The translations under genes were made by a program, and so were the position numbers. A DNA stretch of 9,948 nucleotides from a bacterium (lineage in GTDB: Bacteria > Zhuqueibacterota > Zhuqueibacteria > Thermofontimicrobiales > Thermofontimicrobiaceae): contig DSAU01000451.1 of assembly GCA_011046315.1 (NCBI GenBank), positions 1 through 9,948 of the forward strand. Direction: 5' to 3'. This document shows positions 1 to 7,748 of the stretch, in pieces. The notes beneath the pieces are model-generated. The model did no database searches. It was not told the DNA's origin and saw only the letters and a program-made list of their open reading frames with translations. Numbering within the stretch: the stretch's first letter is position 1; every line of letters begins with the position of its first letter.

Positions 1-288
1 GTGTTGAGGCATTTTTTTAGTTTTGTAGCGCTTTAACCGCCTTCCCATTTTATCCATTGCCATGTCAATGGATTTATAAATATCATCTGTTTTTTCAGCC
101 ACCCTCAATATCTGACCATGAACTTTAACATTCAGCTCAGCGATCTGAATCTCTTTCTGATAATCCAACACAATTTCACAACTGATAATACCATCAAAAA
201 ATTTTTCTAATTTCTCAGCTTGATTGATCGCATGTTGTTTCAACCTTTCAGAAGGCTTGTAATGTCGGGCGGTAAAAGAAACTCTCAT
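1..288 (-). CDS. hpf: Ribosome hibernation promoting factor (RaiA/HPF family), 3' end beyond window
   Basis: This encodes a small protein expected to bind the 30S decoding centre and inactivate ribosomes in stationary phase or stress. I translated 96 codons by hand from the ATG at 288; the frame is still open at base 1, so the C-terminus is missing. It begins MRVSFTARHYKPSERLKQHA and continues with EKLEKFFDGI (about 25-34), a beta strand IAELNVKVHG (49-58), then EKTDDIYKSIDMAMDK (65-80) and a basic GRRLKRYKTKK tail (82-92). This beta-alpha-beta-beta-beta-alpha pattern with acidic DDIY and basic end is typical of the family. The start is fixed by an AGGAGG ribosome binding site. Whether it is the short form (about 100 residues) or the long form with a dimerisation domain (about 180) cannot be seen. 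It follows xerC by 51 bp on the same strand and is probably cotranscribed with it. Confidence 0.93.
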   Translation of the reverse strand, partial: MRVSFTARHYKPSERLKQHAINQAEKLEKFFDGIISCEIVLDYQKEIQIAELNVKVHGQILRVAEKTDDIYKSIDMAMDKMGRRLKRYKTKKMPQH

Positions 289-293
289 TTCTT

Positions 294-299
294 CCTCCT
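294..299 (-). promoter_or_regulatory. Ribosome binding site of hpf
   Basis: A perfect AGGAGG on the minus strand ends five bases before the hpf ATG. It fixes the start of hpf and is one of the strongest Shine-Dalgarno matches in the window. Confidence 0.85.
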
Positions 300-310
300 A
301 ACGAGTTTAA

Positions 311-330
311 AATTCATGAGTTAATGAATT
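311..330 (-). other. AT-rich inverted repeat between xerC and hpf
   Basis: AATTCAT and ATGAATT form a perfect 7-bp stem around a six-base loop in the 51-bp gap between xerC and hpf. Only two of the pairs are G-C or C-G and no run of T follows on the minus strand, so it is not a convincing terminator. A processing or weak regulatory role, or chance in AT-rich DNA, are all possible. Confidence 0.3.
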
Positions 331-339
331 GCTCACCAT

Positions 340-1299
340 TTATTTTTTCTCGGCTCGCGGATGAGCCTGTTTATAGATTTGTTTTAATTTTTCAGCAGAT
401 ACATGGGTGTAAATTTGGGTTGACGCCAAGCTGGCATGTCCCAGCAGATCTTTTACAGCGACCAGATCCGCGCCCTCGTCCAGCAGATGGGTTGCAAACG
501 AATGGCGCAGGCTATGAGGATAGCAACCATTAGTTGTGACGAGCCGCAAATATTTTGCTACTCTGCGTTGGATTCCTCTGTTGTTTAGTTTCCGGCCTCT
601 CTGGTTGAGAAAAATAGCAGCTAAATTTTTGGAATCGCTCTTTTGCAGCAATTGCCGGCGTTGGACAAGATATTGTTTCAGCGCCTGTTTCGCAACTTCA
701 CCAAGCGGGGCAAGTCGTTCTTTATTGCCTTTTCCTAACACGCGAATGACATTATTCATAAAATCCACATCCGTCAGCTTCAGATTAGATAACTCATTTA
801 GGCGAATGCCGGTTCCATAAAACAGTTCAAAAATTGCCCGATCCCTTGCACCCAAAAAAGTAGTAGTATCAATGAGGGCAATCGCTGATTTTATCTGCTC
901 ATAATTCAATATGAACGGAATTTTCTTTTCAGTTTTCAAAGAATAAAGCCCGGCAGCCGGGTTGCTGCGGAGTTGATGTTGAACGAACAGGTATTTAAAA
1001 AAAGATTTCAAACAGGCAATCTTGCGGTTGATGCTTGAAGCTTGATAATCATTTCGCTTTAAATTTCCCAGAAACAGACGTAGTATTTGCCGGGTGACTT
1101 TTTCTGGCGGCAGTTTTTCCAGCCCATAGTATTCATCGATAAATTGATAAAACTGTTGAATATCAGCGCCATAAGATGAGACCGTGTGCGCCGAGTATGA
1201 TCGGTCGGATTTTATGTAATTTATGTAGCTGTCGAGCAACAAATCCCAGCGGTTTGTTGATTGGGATTTGGACTTAGTTGTCTTTTGAGTTTTGCTCAT
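340..1299 (-). CDS. xerC: Tyrosine recombinase XerC/XerD family
   Basis: This 319-residue site-specific recombinase probably resolves chromosome dimers at dif together with a partner Xer protein and FtsK. An N-terminal SAM-like DNA-binding domain spans roughly 18-110 (Y35-S36-A37-H38-T39 is the usual core-binding start). The catalytic domain follows, with all expected residues visible: R166 in GTGIRLNEL, K190 in VLGKGNKER, H262 and R265 in HSLRHSFATHLL, H288 in LLGHASLASTQIYTHV and the nucleophile Y297. Length is slightly above the usual 295-300 because of a basic, Ser/Thr-rich N-terminal tail (1-16). The start lies 26 bp inside the end of topA and has no clear Shine-Dalgarno sequence, which suggests translational coupling; a later start is not excluded. 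XerC is preferred over XerD or a mobile-element integrase because of its place between topA and hpf, but the sequence alone does not separate XerC from XerD. Confidence 0.93.
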   Translation of the reverse strand: MSKTQKTTKSKSQSTNRWDLLLDSYINYIKSDRSYSAHTVSSYGADIQQFYQFIDEYYGLEKLPPEKVTRQILRLFLGNLKRNDYQASSINRKIACLKSFFKYLFVQHQLRSNPAAGLYSLKTEKKIPFILNYEQIKSAIALIDTTTFLGARDRAIFELFYGTGIRLNELSNLKLTDVDFMNNVIRVLGKGNKERLAPLGEVAKQALKQYLVQRRQLLQKSDSKNLAAIFLNQRGRKLNNRGIQRRVAKYLRLVTTNGCYPHSLRHSFATHLLDEGADLVAVKDLLGHASLASTQIYTHVSAEKLKQIYKQAHPRAEKK

Positions 1300-3538
1300 G
1301 TTTTGATTTGCAATTTGGACAGTAGAGATAGTTCCCCATTTGTTTTGAATAGCGCTTTTCCTGATAGCTGGCTCCGCAGTTGTCGCACTTCAGCGAAACG
1401 GGCAAATACCAGGTTGCAAAATCGCAATCAGGATATTTGCTACATCCGTAAAAGACCTTTCCACGTTTGGAGCGTCGCTCAACAATTTCGCCGTCGCAAT
1501 TATCACGCGGGCAAGCAATACCGATCGTGAACGGTTTAACATTGGTGCAGCTTGGATAACCGGAACAGGCCAAAAATCTACCATACCTACCACTTTTTAC
1601 AACCATCGGTTTTTCGCATTTGTCGCAGATTTTGTCAGTGTGCCCTTGCTCTCCCTCGAGCGGGCGCGTAAATCGGCATTCGGGATAGCCGCTGCAACCG
1701 ATAAATTTGCCGTTGCGGCCCCAGCGTTCGATTAACGCTTTTCCGCATTCGGGGCAGGTTTCTTCGGTATCTTTGATCAATGAATCCCGGATTTTATCTT
1801 TTTTAGACTTGGTTTTTTCAAGCGCCTGTTGCAATGGCTGATAAAAATCCTGCATAACCGTGAGGAAATCTTTGTCACCGAGCTCAATCCGATCAAGCTC
1901 ATCTTCCATTTGCGCTGTAAATTCGGTGTTGAAAATACCGGGAAAATTTTGAACCAAAATATCGTTGACGGTAAAACCCAACTCGGTGGGCAGTAGTTGC
2001 CGCGCGTTTTTCTCGATGTATTTCCGCATTAACAGCGTGCTGATAATTAGCGCATAAGTGCTTGGCCGCCCAATGCCCAACGCATCCAGCTCCTTGACGA
2101 GACTGCTTTCACTGAACCGCGCCGGTGGTTTGGTAAAATGTTGTTTCGGAATCAAGCTCAGCAATTTCAACAGTTCGCCCTTGCGCAAGTTATGAGGAAG
2201 CTTTGAGGCGCCGTTCCCACCTTCCTGGCTGCCGCCCTCTTCCTGATAATCTTGGTACGCCAGCAGAAAACCTCTGAAAACAACAATAGAGCCGGTTGTT
2301 CTGAATAAATAATCCCCGCTAACCTGTTGATCGACCAGGTCGCCGGCATTGATGTCAATTGTGGTTTGTTCAAGTTTGGCGTCGCTCATCTGGCAGGCGA
2401 CAAATCGATTCCAGATTAGTTCGTACAATTTATATTGTTCGGCGGAAAGAAATTTTTTTATTTTTCGCGGTTCTCTTTTCAAGGATGTCGGCCTGATCGC
2501 TTCATGGGCATCCTGGGCGCCTTTTTTAATTTTGAAAAATCTTGGTTTTTGCGGAAGGTACTGCACCCCATAAGCGTTGGCAATATAATCTCGCACCGAA
2601 GCCACCGCCTCACCGGCGATGCGCGTGGAATCGGTTCTCATGTAAGTAATCAATCCCACACTGCCCTCAGCGCCAAGCTCAACACCTTCGTAAAGCTGTT
2701 GCGCAATTGACATGATCCGCTTCGAGGTAAAGCCCAAGCGACGCGCGGCTTCCTGTTGCAGAGTGCTGGTGGTAAACGGAGGCGCAGGTCTGCGGGTAAC
2801 AGTTTTTTTTGAAATATTCTTAACGGCAAATTTTTTCGTCTTCAGATCGCTGACGATATTTTCCGCTTGCTGCTGATTTTTAATATCAATCTTTTTATTA
2901 TTGATCTTAATCAACGAGGATAAAAACGGTTCGGATTTTTCTCCCTGCAGTTCTGCGGTAATCGACCAGTACTCCTTGGGTACGAACGCTAAAATTTCAC
3001 GCTCGCGCTCAACGATTAGCCGCAGGGCGACCGACTGAACCCTGCCGGCGCTTAGACCTCGATAGATGGTCTGCCAAAGAATCGGACTTATTTTATAGCC
3101 CACTAAACGGTCGAGAACGCGACGCGCTTTTTGGGCTTCGACTTTATTTGTTGATATTTCCAGTGGATGCTGTATGGCATCGACAACTGCCTTTTCAGTG
3201 ATCTCGTTGAACAAGATGCGCTGAATATGATTATTTTTCGATTTAATCTCTTCGTAGATATGCCAGGCTATGGCTTCACCTTCGCGATCCGGATCGGTCG
3301 CAATGAAAACCTCGCTTGCTGTTTCGGCGGCTTTTTTCAGGTCCTTTAATACTTTGCCCTTCCCGCGAATGGTTATGTACTGAGGCTGAAAGCTATCATC
3401 AACATCAATGCCCAAATTACGTTTGGGCAGATCCTTGATGTGTCCCACCGATGATAGCACCTGGTAATCTTTTCCTAAAAATTTTTTGATGGTTTTAGTT
3501 TTAGCGACTGATTCTACAATAACAACATTTTTTGCCAT
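1274..3538 (-). CDS. topA: DNA topoisomerase I (type IA)
   Basis: This 754-residue enzyme relaxes negatively supercoiled DNA through a 5'-phosphotyrosine intermediate. The N-terminal Toprim domain carries E9 in VIVES and the metal-binding DPDRE at 82-86 (D82, D84, E86). GLSAGRVQSVALRLIVERE (161-179) is the conserved core helix. The catalytic tyrosine is Y299 in LITYMRTDSTR with R301 next to it, followed by HEAIRP (345-350) and the GIGRPSTYA motif (488-496). The C-terminus holds four C4 zinc-ribbon modules: C595/C598/C615/C621, C638/C641/C658/C664, C676/C681/C699/C705 and C718/C721/C740/C743. The ribbons bind single-stranded DNA in related enzymes. The usual VESPAK motif reads VESVAK here (Pro to Val). 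The gene starts 15 bp after smg with only a weak ribosome binding site, and its end overlaps xerC. Confidence 0.97.
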   Translation of the reverse strand: MAKNVVIVESVAKTKTIKKFLGKDYQVLSSVGHIKDLPKRNLGIDVDDSFQPQYITIRGKGKVLKDLKKAAETASEVFIATDPDREGEAIAWHIYEEIKSKNNHIQRILFNEITEKAVVDAIQHPLEISTNKVEAQKARRVLDRLVGYKISPILWQTIYRGLSAGRVQSVALRLIVEREREILAFVPKEYWSITAELQGEKSEPFLSSLIKINNKKIDIKNQQQAENIVSDLKTKKFAVKNISKKTVTRRPAPPFTTSTLQQEAARRLGFTSKRIMSIAQQLYEGVELGAEGSVGLITYMRTDSTRIAGEAVASVRDYIANAYGVQYLPQKPRFFKIKKGAQDAHEAIRPTSLKREPRKIKKFLSAEQYKLYELIWNRFVACQMSDAKLEQTTIDINAGDLVDQQVSGDYLFRTTGSIVVFRGFLLAYQDYQEEGGSQEGGNGASKLPHNLRKGELLKLLSLIPKQHFTKPPARFSESSLVKELDALGIGRPSTYALIISTLLMRKYIEKNARQLLPTELGFTVNDILVQNFPGIFNTEFTAQMEDELDRIELGDKDFLTVMQDFYQPLQQALEKTKSKKDKIRDSLIKDTEETCPECGKALIERWGRNGKFIGCSGYPECRFTRPLEGEQGHTDKICDKCEKPMVVKSGRYGRFLACSGYPSCTNVKPFTIGIACPRDNCDGEIVERRSKRGKVFYGCSKYPDCDFATWYLPVSLKCDNCGASYQEKRYSKQMGNYLYCPNCKSKHEQNSKDN

Positions 3539-3553
3539 GGAGCCATCTTAAAT

Positions 3554-4030
3554 TTAATGTCCGTATTTTTTTCGATTCATGATAAAAAAAGAGCTTGACA
3601 CATCGCCTCTCAAATCCATAACCAAACTGTCAACAATGGCTTTGATTTCTGAAATAGATATACCAGCTTTTCCTTTTAGCAAGCATTGATTAAGAATTTC
3701 CTCAATTTCCTCTTCGCCAACGATCTCCAATTCTCGAAATTGGTAGAGTAAGTCAAAACCTCCGCATTGCGGATTCGATTTGATAAGCGATAACCAGTTT
3801 CTACCATTAAAATTCGAAGAAAGTTGATCTTGATTTTTTCCTTCAAACTGGTTCGACTCAGGAATGTTTTCAAATAACCAGGCAAACGCCCGGTTGATCT
3901 CATTTTCGGTGTATCCTCTTTCAATCAACTGTTCCGAGATGTCCTGAATTTCGTTGATCATTTCCTCGTCAGTGACTGAATCCATCGAGTCCATGATATA
4001 GAGAACGATCTCCCTAACTCGGTCGTTCAT
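3554..4030 (-). CDS. smg: Smg / DUF494 family protein
   Basis: This is a 158-residue soluble, acidic protein of the Smg (DUF494) family, whose molecular role is not established. It opens MNDRVREIVLYIMDSMDS, continues with an acidic helix EEMINEIQDISEQLIERGYT (23-42) and the family-typical segment ENEINRAFAWLFENI (43-57). A linker of about 30 residues precedes a C-terminal half rich in EE pairs. The length is close to that of E. coli Smg (157). In proteobacteria smg sits beside topA, as here, which supports the assignment. An upstream in-frame TTG would add 23 residues, but the ATG at 4030 is preferred: GGGAGG lies six bases before it and the N-terminus then matches the family. It is probably the first gene of a smg-topA-xerC-hpf unit. 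Confidence 0.85.
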   Translation of the reverse strand: MNDRVREIVLYIMDSMDSVTDEEMINEIQDISEQLIERGYTENEINRAFAWLFENIPESNQFEGKNQDQLSSNFNGRNWLSLIKSNPQCGGFDLLYQFRELEIVGEEEIEEILNQCLLKGKAGISISEIKAIVDSLVMDLRGDVSSSFFIMNRKKYGH

Positions 4031-4036
4031 TTCCTC

Positions 4037-4042
4037 CCTCCC
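4037..4042 (-). promoter_or_regulatory. Ribosome binding site deciding the smg start
   Basis: GGGAGG on the minus strand lies six bases before the ATG at 4030, within a longer purine run that contains a second GGAGG. It decides in favour of the ATG at 4030 over the in-frame TTG at 4099, which has no such site. Confidence 0.8.
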
Positions 4043-4084
4043 GATTATTGGTGGCTTTTGAACGGTGATTTTCGCTGTTGGATT

Positions 4085-4112
4085 AATATAACAATCCAAA
4101 TATTAAATGCAA
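4085..4112 (-). promoter_or_regulatory. Candidate sigma-70-type promoter for smg-topA-xerC-hpf
   Basis: On the minus strand TTGCAT (4107-4112), a 16-base spacer and TATATT (4085-4090) give a -35/-10 pair with 3/6 and 5/6 matches to the consensus. Transcription would start near 4078, about 50 bases before the smg ATG and its ribosome binding site. The region is AT-rich, so a chance match is quite possible. Confidence 0.35.
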
Positions 4113-4469
4113 GTCTTATTACAAACATTTAACTTCTTGGGTCTATTTATCAAGCCACCTGAAACATACATCTTTGGTTGAATCTAATAGGTAAATAATC
4201 TGACCGAATATAATCAACAAAATGAACCGATGCAAGGGTTTTTTAAAAGAACCGGCTGAATGTTAACGGTGAATTTTGCACAAAAAGCAAACAAATGATC
4301 ATTCAAGAAAAATTACTTGCCAGCTATCTCGGGACGCTCGCGTTCAAAAATCGAAACATCCTCGGTTAATATCATTTAGATTTCTGTTAAACTTTTAAAA
4401 TTTCTCACACCTAAAAACAGATACAGTTACACCTTTGGTTGTCCCTGTTTACATAATGTTGAGTTATCG

Positions 4470-7400
4470 CTATGCGCCGCAGCATTTTTTATATTTCTTT
4501 CCGCTGCCGCAGGGACAGGGATCATTCCTGCCGATTTTGGGTCCTGTAACCACCGGCACCTTTTTTCCGGGTTTCCGTTGTTGCGCCTGTTGTTGCATGG
4601 CGCCTGGCGTTGCCTGGTCGGTTTCGGAGACGCCGCGAAAACCCATGCCCGTAGCAGCCTCATGGACTTCACTGATTTGTGTGGGCCGGCGACGCGGGGC
4701 GAATGGAACAACTTCTTCTCTGATCTGTGCGCGATAGATCAACTCAACTACGCTCTCATTCAAACGCGCCAACATATCACTAAACGCATTAAAACCTTCG
4801 CTTTTATATTCAATCAAAGGATCTTTTTGTCCGTATGCCCGCAAACCGATTCCCTCTTTAATTTGATCCATTTCGTAGAGGTGCTCGCGCCAATTTACGT
4901 CAATGACCTGAAGCATAGCCAACCGTTCTAATTTACGCATATTGGCGCTGCCAATGGCTTTCTCTTTGTGTCGATAGTTTTGCCTGGCTTTTTCCTGAAT
5001 CAGTTGAAACAGATTTTCCTTTGTCAATTCAACTGATAGATTGTTATCATTGGGATCGATCGGTGAAATCATCAGCAGCCGCTGAAAATCACTGTTCAAA
5101 CCGCTCCAATTCCATTCATCAACATAGTCGCTGTGGGAAGTATGCTGATCGAGACGATCTTCAATGATTTGATCGAGCATGTCTAAAATCTGGGATTTTA
5201 AATTTTCGCCATGGAGCGCATTGGCGCGCAGTTTATAAATTACCTCTCGCTGTTGGTTCATGACGTCATCATATTCCAGCAGGTGCTTGCGAATGTCAAA
5301 GTTGTGCATCTCCACCCGTTTTTGCGCTTTCTCAATCGAGCGGGTGATCATCGGGTGAGTGATGACCTCACCATCCTGAATCCCGATCCGGTCCATAACA
5401 CCGGCGATTCTTTCAGAACCAAACAAACGCATCAGGTCATCTTCCAGAGAGAGGTAAAATCGGGAAGAGCCGGGATCTCCCTGGCGTCCGCTTCTGCCAC
5501 GTAACTGACGGTCAATCCGGCGCGATTCGTGGCGCTCGGTTCCGATGATGTGCAGTCCGCAGGGAACATTCTGTTCGCACTCTTGAACATCAATATCATC
5601 CGGTATGGGGCGTCCGTTATCATCAATCAAATAACAACCGCCGTCACAATGCACAACCCCCTTGCCGAGTTTGATATCGGTTCCTCGTCCTGCCATGTTG
5701 GTGGCAATAGTAACCATTCCTGGCTGTCCGGCTTTACTAACGATCTGGGCTTCCTCTTTATGATATTTTGCGTTTAGCACTGAATGTGGGATTTGCTTGC
5801 GTTTCAACATCCGCCCCAGAGTTTCAGACACTTCGACGTTAACCGTTCCAACCAGTACCGGCCGTCTTTTTTCATGCATCTCTTCAATTTCCTGAATAAC
5901 CGCGTTATATTTTTCACGCTTGGTTCGAAATATCTGATCTTCATAATCCTTGCGACGAATCGGTTCATTGGTGGGGATAACGACGACATCCAGCTTGTAA
6001 ATTTGCCAGAATTCATGGGATTCAGTCTCTGCGGTGCCGGTCATACCGGCAAGTTTTGAATAGAGGCGAAAAAAGTTTTGCAGGGTGATGGTGGCTAAAG
6101 TTTGGGTTTCTCCCTCAATTTTCACTCCCTCTTTGGCTTCGATCGCCTGATGAAGTCCGTCGCTGTAACGTCGGCCGGGCATCAATCTGCCGGTAAACTC
6201 GTCCACGATCATTACTTTCCCGTCATCGCTAACCACATATTCCACGTCTTTTTCGAACAGCGAGTATGCTTTCAATAGTTGGGATATGTTATGCAGCCGT
6301 TCACTTTTTTCACGATATTCTATTTGAATCTTATTTTTGGCTTCTAACTTTTGCTCATGAGAGAGACTGCTATCTTGCTCAATTGCATCCAGTTCAATCG
6401 CCAGATCAGGCAACACAAACATCTGCGCATCATTTGGAGAAATAGCATCACGGCCTTTTTCGGTTAAATCAATAATGTTCGATTTTTCATCGATGGAAAA
6501 AAACAGCTCTTCATCCAATTCGGGTATGCGCTTATCGCGCAGATAGTCGTTTTCAACCCGTTGGATCAGTTTTTTTAAGCCGACCTCATGTAAAACTTTA
6601 ATCAACCGTTTGTTTTTGGGCGCGCCCCGCTTTGCCTGTAACAATTTAATTCCGGCTTCATATTCATCGCCGTTCTCATCATTCAAAATTTTTTCAGCTT
6701 CGGCAATGAGTTTGTTGACAAGATTGGCTTGTAAGCGAACCAATTGAGCGACCCTGGGTTTCACCTCGTCAAAGCTCTGGGTGGAATGCTCCACCGGTCC
6801 GGAAATGATCAGCGGGGTCCGCGCTTCATCGATCAAAACAGAATCCACTTCATCGATAATCGCATAGTGATGACTTCGTTGAACCAAATCTTCTACCCGA
6901 TGCGCCATGTTGTCCCTTAAAAAATCAAAACCGAATTCATTGTTGGTACCATAGGTGATGTCGGAATTGTACGCTTTCTGGCGCTGCGGCGGGGTCATAT
7001 CGTTGGTAATATAAGCTGTGGATAAACCCAGCGTTTCATAAATTTTTCCCATCCACTCGCTATCACGACGAGCCAGATAGTCATTCACTGTAACCAGATG
7101 CGCTCCTTTACCAACAAGAGCATTGAGATAAAGCGGCATTGAGGCGACCAGCGTCTTGCCTTCGCCAGTCGCCATTTCCGCGATTTTTCCTTCGTGCAAA
7201 ACAATACCGCCGATAAGTTGCATGTCAAACGGCACCATGTCCCAGGTGAGATTAATATCGCTAACTTTCCACGATTTTCCCACCAACCGGCGACACTGTT
7301 CCTTGACAACTGCGTAGGCTGAAGGTATAATATCAGTTAATACATTTTCAATAATATCGAGCTCTTCTTGTTCTGTCTGTTTAATTTGTTCTCTGACTTC

Positions 7401-7658
7401 CTCCGCATCCACGGTTTCGTCGTCCTCAGCGCGATCTTCACGGAGCATTTCTCGCAACTCGAATAACTGGTTTTGAGTCTCATTAATTGCCTGTTGAATC
7501 TGCTTTTTAAACTCAATAGTTTTATAGCGAAGCTCATCATCTGAAAGCTCGTGTAATTGCTGATAATGCTGGTTGATTTCCGTTACCGTCGGTGAAATTC
7601 GTTTCACATCACGGTCATGTTTATTACCAAAAATAGAGGTCAATACCTTTTCCAGCAT
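4470..7658 (-). CDS. secA: Preprotein translocase ATPase SecA
   Basis: This 1062-residue motor drives unfolded preproteins through the SecYEG channel. The N-terminal amphipathic helix (1-20) is followed by NBD1 with Walker A ATGEGKTL (163-170), VTVNDYLARRD (189-199), YGTNNEFGFDFLRDNM (236-251) and Walker B DEVD (269-272). The preprotein-binding domain follows (about 285-470), then MTGTAETE (539-546). NBD2 carries TNMAGRGTDI (653-662) and QLRGRSGRQGD (718-728). The helical wing/scaffold includes NWREHLYEMDQIKEGIGLRA (922-941). A flexible linker leads to the SEC-C zinc motif with C1048, C1050, C1059 and C1060. It is longer than E. coli SecA (901) through an acidic insert at about 59-105, an enlarged segment at about 320-400, and a cysteine-containing insert at 666-700 (C671, C675, C694, C700). 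The start has an AGGGAG site five bases upstream. It is separated from nusB by a 325-bp leader, so it is likely transcribed from its own promoter. Confidence 0.98.
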   Translation of the reverse strand: MLEKVLTSIFGNKHDRDVKRISPTVTEINQHYQQLHELSDDELRYKTIEFKKQIQQAINETQNQLFELREMLREDRAEDDETVDAEEVREQIKQTEQEELDIIENVLTDIIPSAYAVVKEQCRRLVGKSWKVSDINLTWDMVPFDMQLIGGIVLHEGKIAEMATGEGKTLVASMPLYLNALVGKGAHLVTVNDYLARRDSEWMGKIYETLGLSTAYITNDMTPPQRQKAYNSDITYGTNNEFGFDFLRDNMAHRVEDLVQRSHHYAIIDEVDSVLIDEARTPLIISGPVEHSTQSFDEVKPRVAQLVRLQANLVNKLIAEAEKILNDENGDEYEAGIKLLQAKRGAPKNKRLIKVLHEVGLKKLIQRVENDYLRDKRIPELDEELFFSIDEKSNIIDLTEKGRDAISPNDAQMFVLPDLAIELDAIEQDSSLSHEQKLEAKNKIQIEYREKSERLHNISQLLKAYSLFEKDVEYVVSDDGKVMIVDEFTGRLMPGRRYSDGLHQAIEAKEGVKIEGETQTLATITLQNFFRLYSKLAGMTGTAETESHEFWQIYKLDVVVIPTNEPIRRKDYEDQIFRTKREKYNAVIQEIEEMHEKRRPVLVGTVNVEVSETLGRMLKRKQIPHSVLNAKYHKEEAQIVSKAGQPGMVTIATNMAGRGTDIKLGKGVVHCDGGCYLIDDNGRPIPDDIDVQECEQNVPCGLHIIGTERHESRRIDRQLRGRSGRQGDPGSSRFYLSLEDDLMRLFGSERIAGVMDRIGIQDGEVITHPMITRSIEKAQKRVEMHNFDIRKHLLEYDDVMNQQREVIYKLRANALHGENLKSQILDMLDQIIEDRLDQHTSHSDYVDEWNWSGLNSDFQRLLMISPIDPNDNNLSVELTKENLFQLIQEKARQNYRHKEKAIGSANMRKLERLAMLQVIDVNWREHLYEMDQIKEGIGLRAYGQKDPLIEYKSEGFNAFSDMLARLNESVVELIYRAQIREEVVPFAPRRRPTQISEVHEAATGMGFRGVSETDQATPGAMQQQAQQRKPGKKVPVVTGPKIGRNDPCPCGSGKKYKKCCGA

Positions 7659-7663
7659 GATTT

Positions 7664-7669
7664 CTCCCT
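7664..7669 (-). promoter_or_regulatory. Ribosome binding site of secA
   Basis: AGGGAG on the minus strand lies five bases before the secA ATG and supports that start. The encoded N-terminus MLEKVLTSIFGNK is the normal SecA beginning. Confidence 0.75.
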
Positions 7670-7691
7670 GAAATATATTCTAAATCCTAAC

Positions 7692-7704
7692 CTGGCGAAG
7701 CCAG
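7692..7704 (-). other. Short hairpin in the secA leader
   Basis: CTGGC and GCCAG form a perfect 5-bp, GC-rich stem with a three-base loop (TTC on the transcript), 34-46 bases before the secA start. It is not followed by a T run, so it is not a terminator. It would leave the ribosome binding site free. A role in transcript stability or leader control is possible but unproven. Confidence 0.4.
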
Positions 7705-7721
7705 AACCAAACAGGTTTTAA

Positions 7722-7748
7722 ATTTTCTGCCAAAAAATGGCAGAAAAT
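7722..7748 (-). other. 11-bp hairpin in the secA leader
   Basis: ATTTTCTGCCA and TGGCAGAAAAT form a perfect 11-bp stem around a five-base homopolymer loop (T5 on the transcript). It lies 64-90 bases before the secA start. Such a long perfect stem is unlikely by chance. The transcript continues with TTAAAACC rather than a T run, so a classic intrinsic terminator is not supported, although the A/T-ended stem could still cause weak termination or pausing in either direction. Confidence 0.6.

Larger units (their letters stand above)
4031..4469. other. Gene-free gap between secA and smg
   Basis: This 439-bp AT-rich stretch has no ORF with a plausible start and ribosome binding site on either strand. 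It should hold the end of the secA transcript and the smg promoter. I see no strong hairpin followed by a T run after the secA stop. The only inverted repeats are weak, for example GGTT/AACC around 4238-4254 and TTTGC/GCAAA around 4275-4291. A short GC-rich patch near 4328-4344 stands out in base composition but I cannot assign it. Confidence 0.6.

Noticed and set aside
4031..4099. Upstream TTG start for smg, giving 181 residues
   Set aside because: The ATG at 4030 has an excellent ribosome binding site and the shorter protein matches the family's start and length; the extra 23 residues look non-coding.
4435..4931. Plus-strand open frames opposite the end of secA
   Set aside because: They lie antisense to well-conserved SecA codons, have no recognisable protein features, and are explained as shadows of the secA reading frame.
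7722..7748. Intrinsic terminator for nusB
   Set aside because: The stem is perfect, but no T run follows it on the minus strand and it lies more than 230 bases after the nusB stop. It is kept as a hairpin of unknown role.
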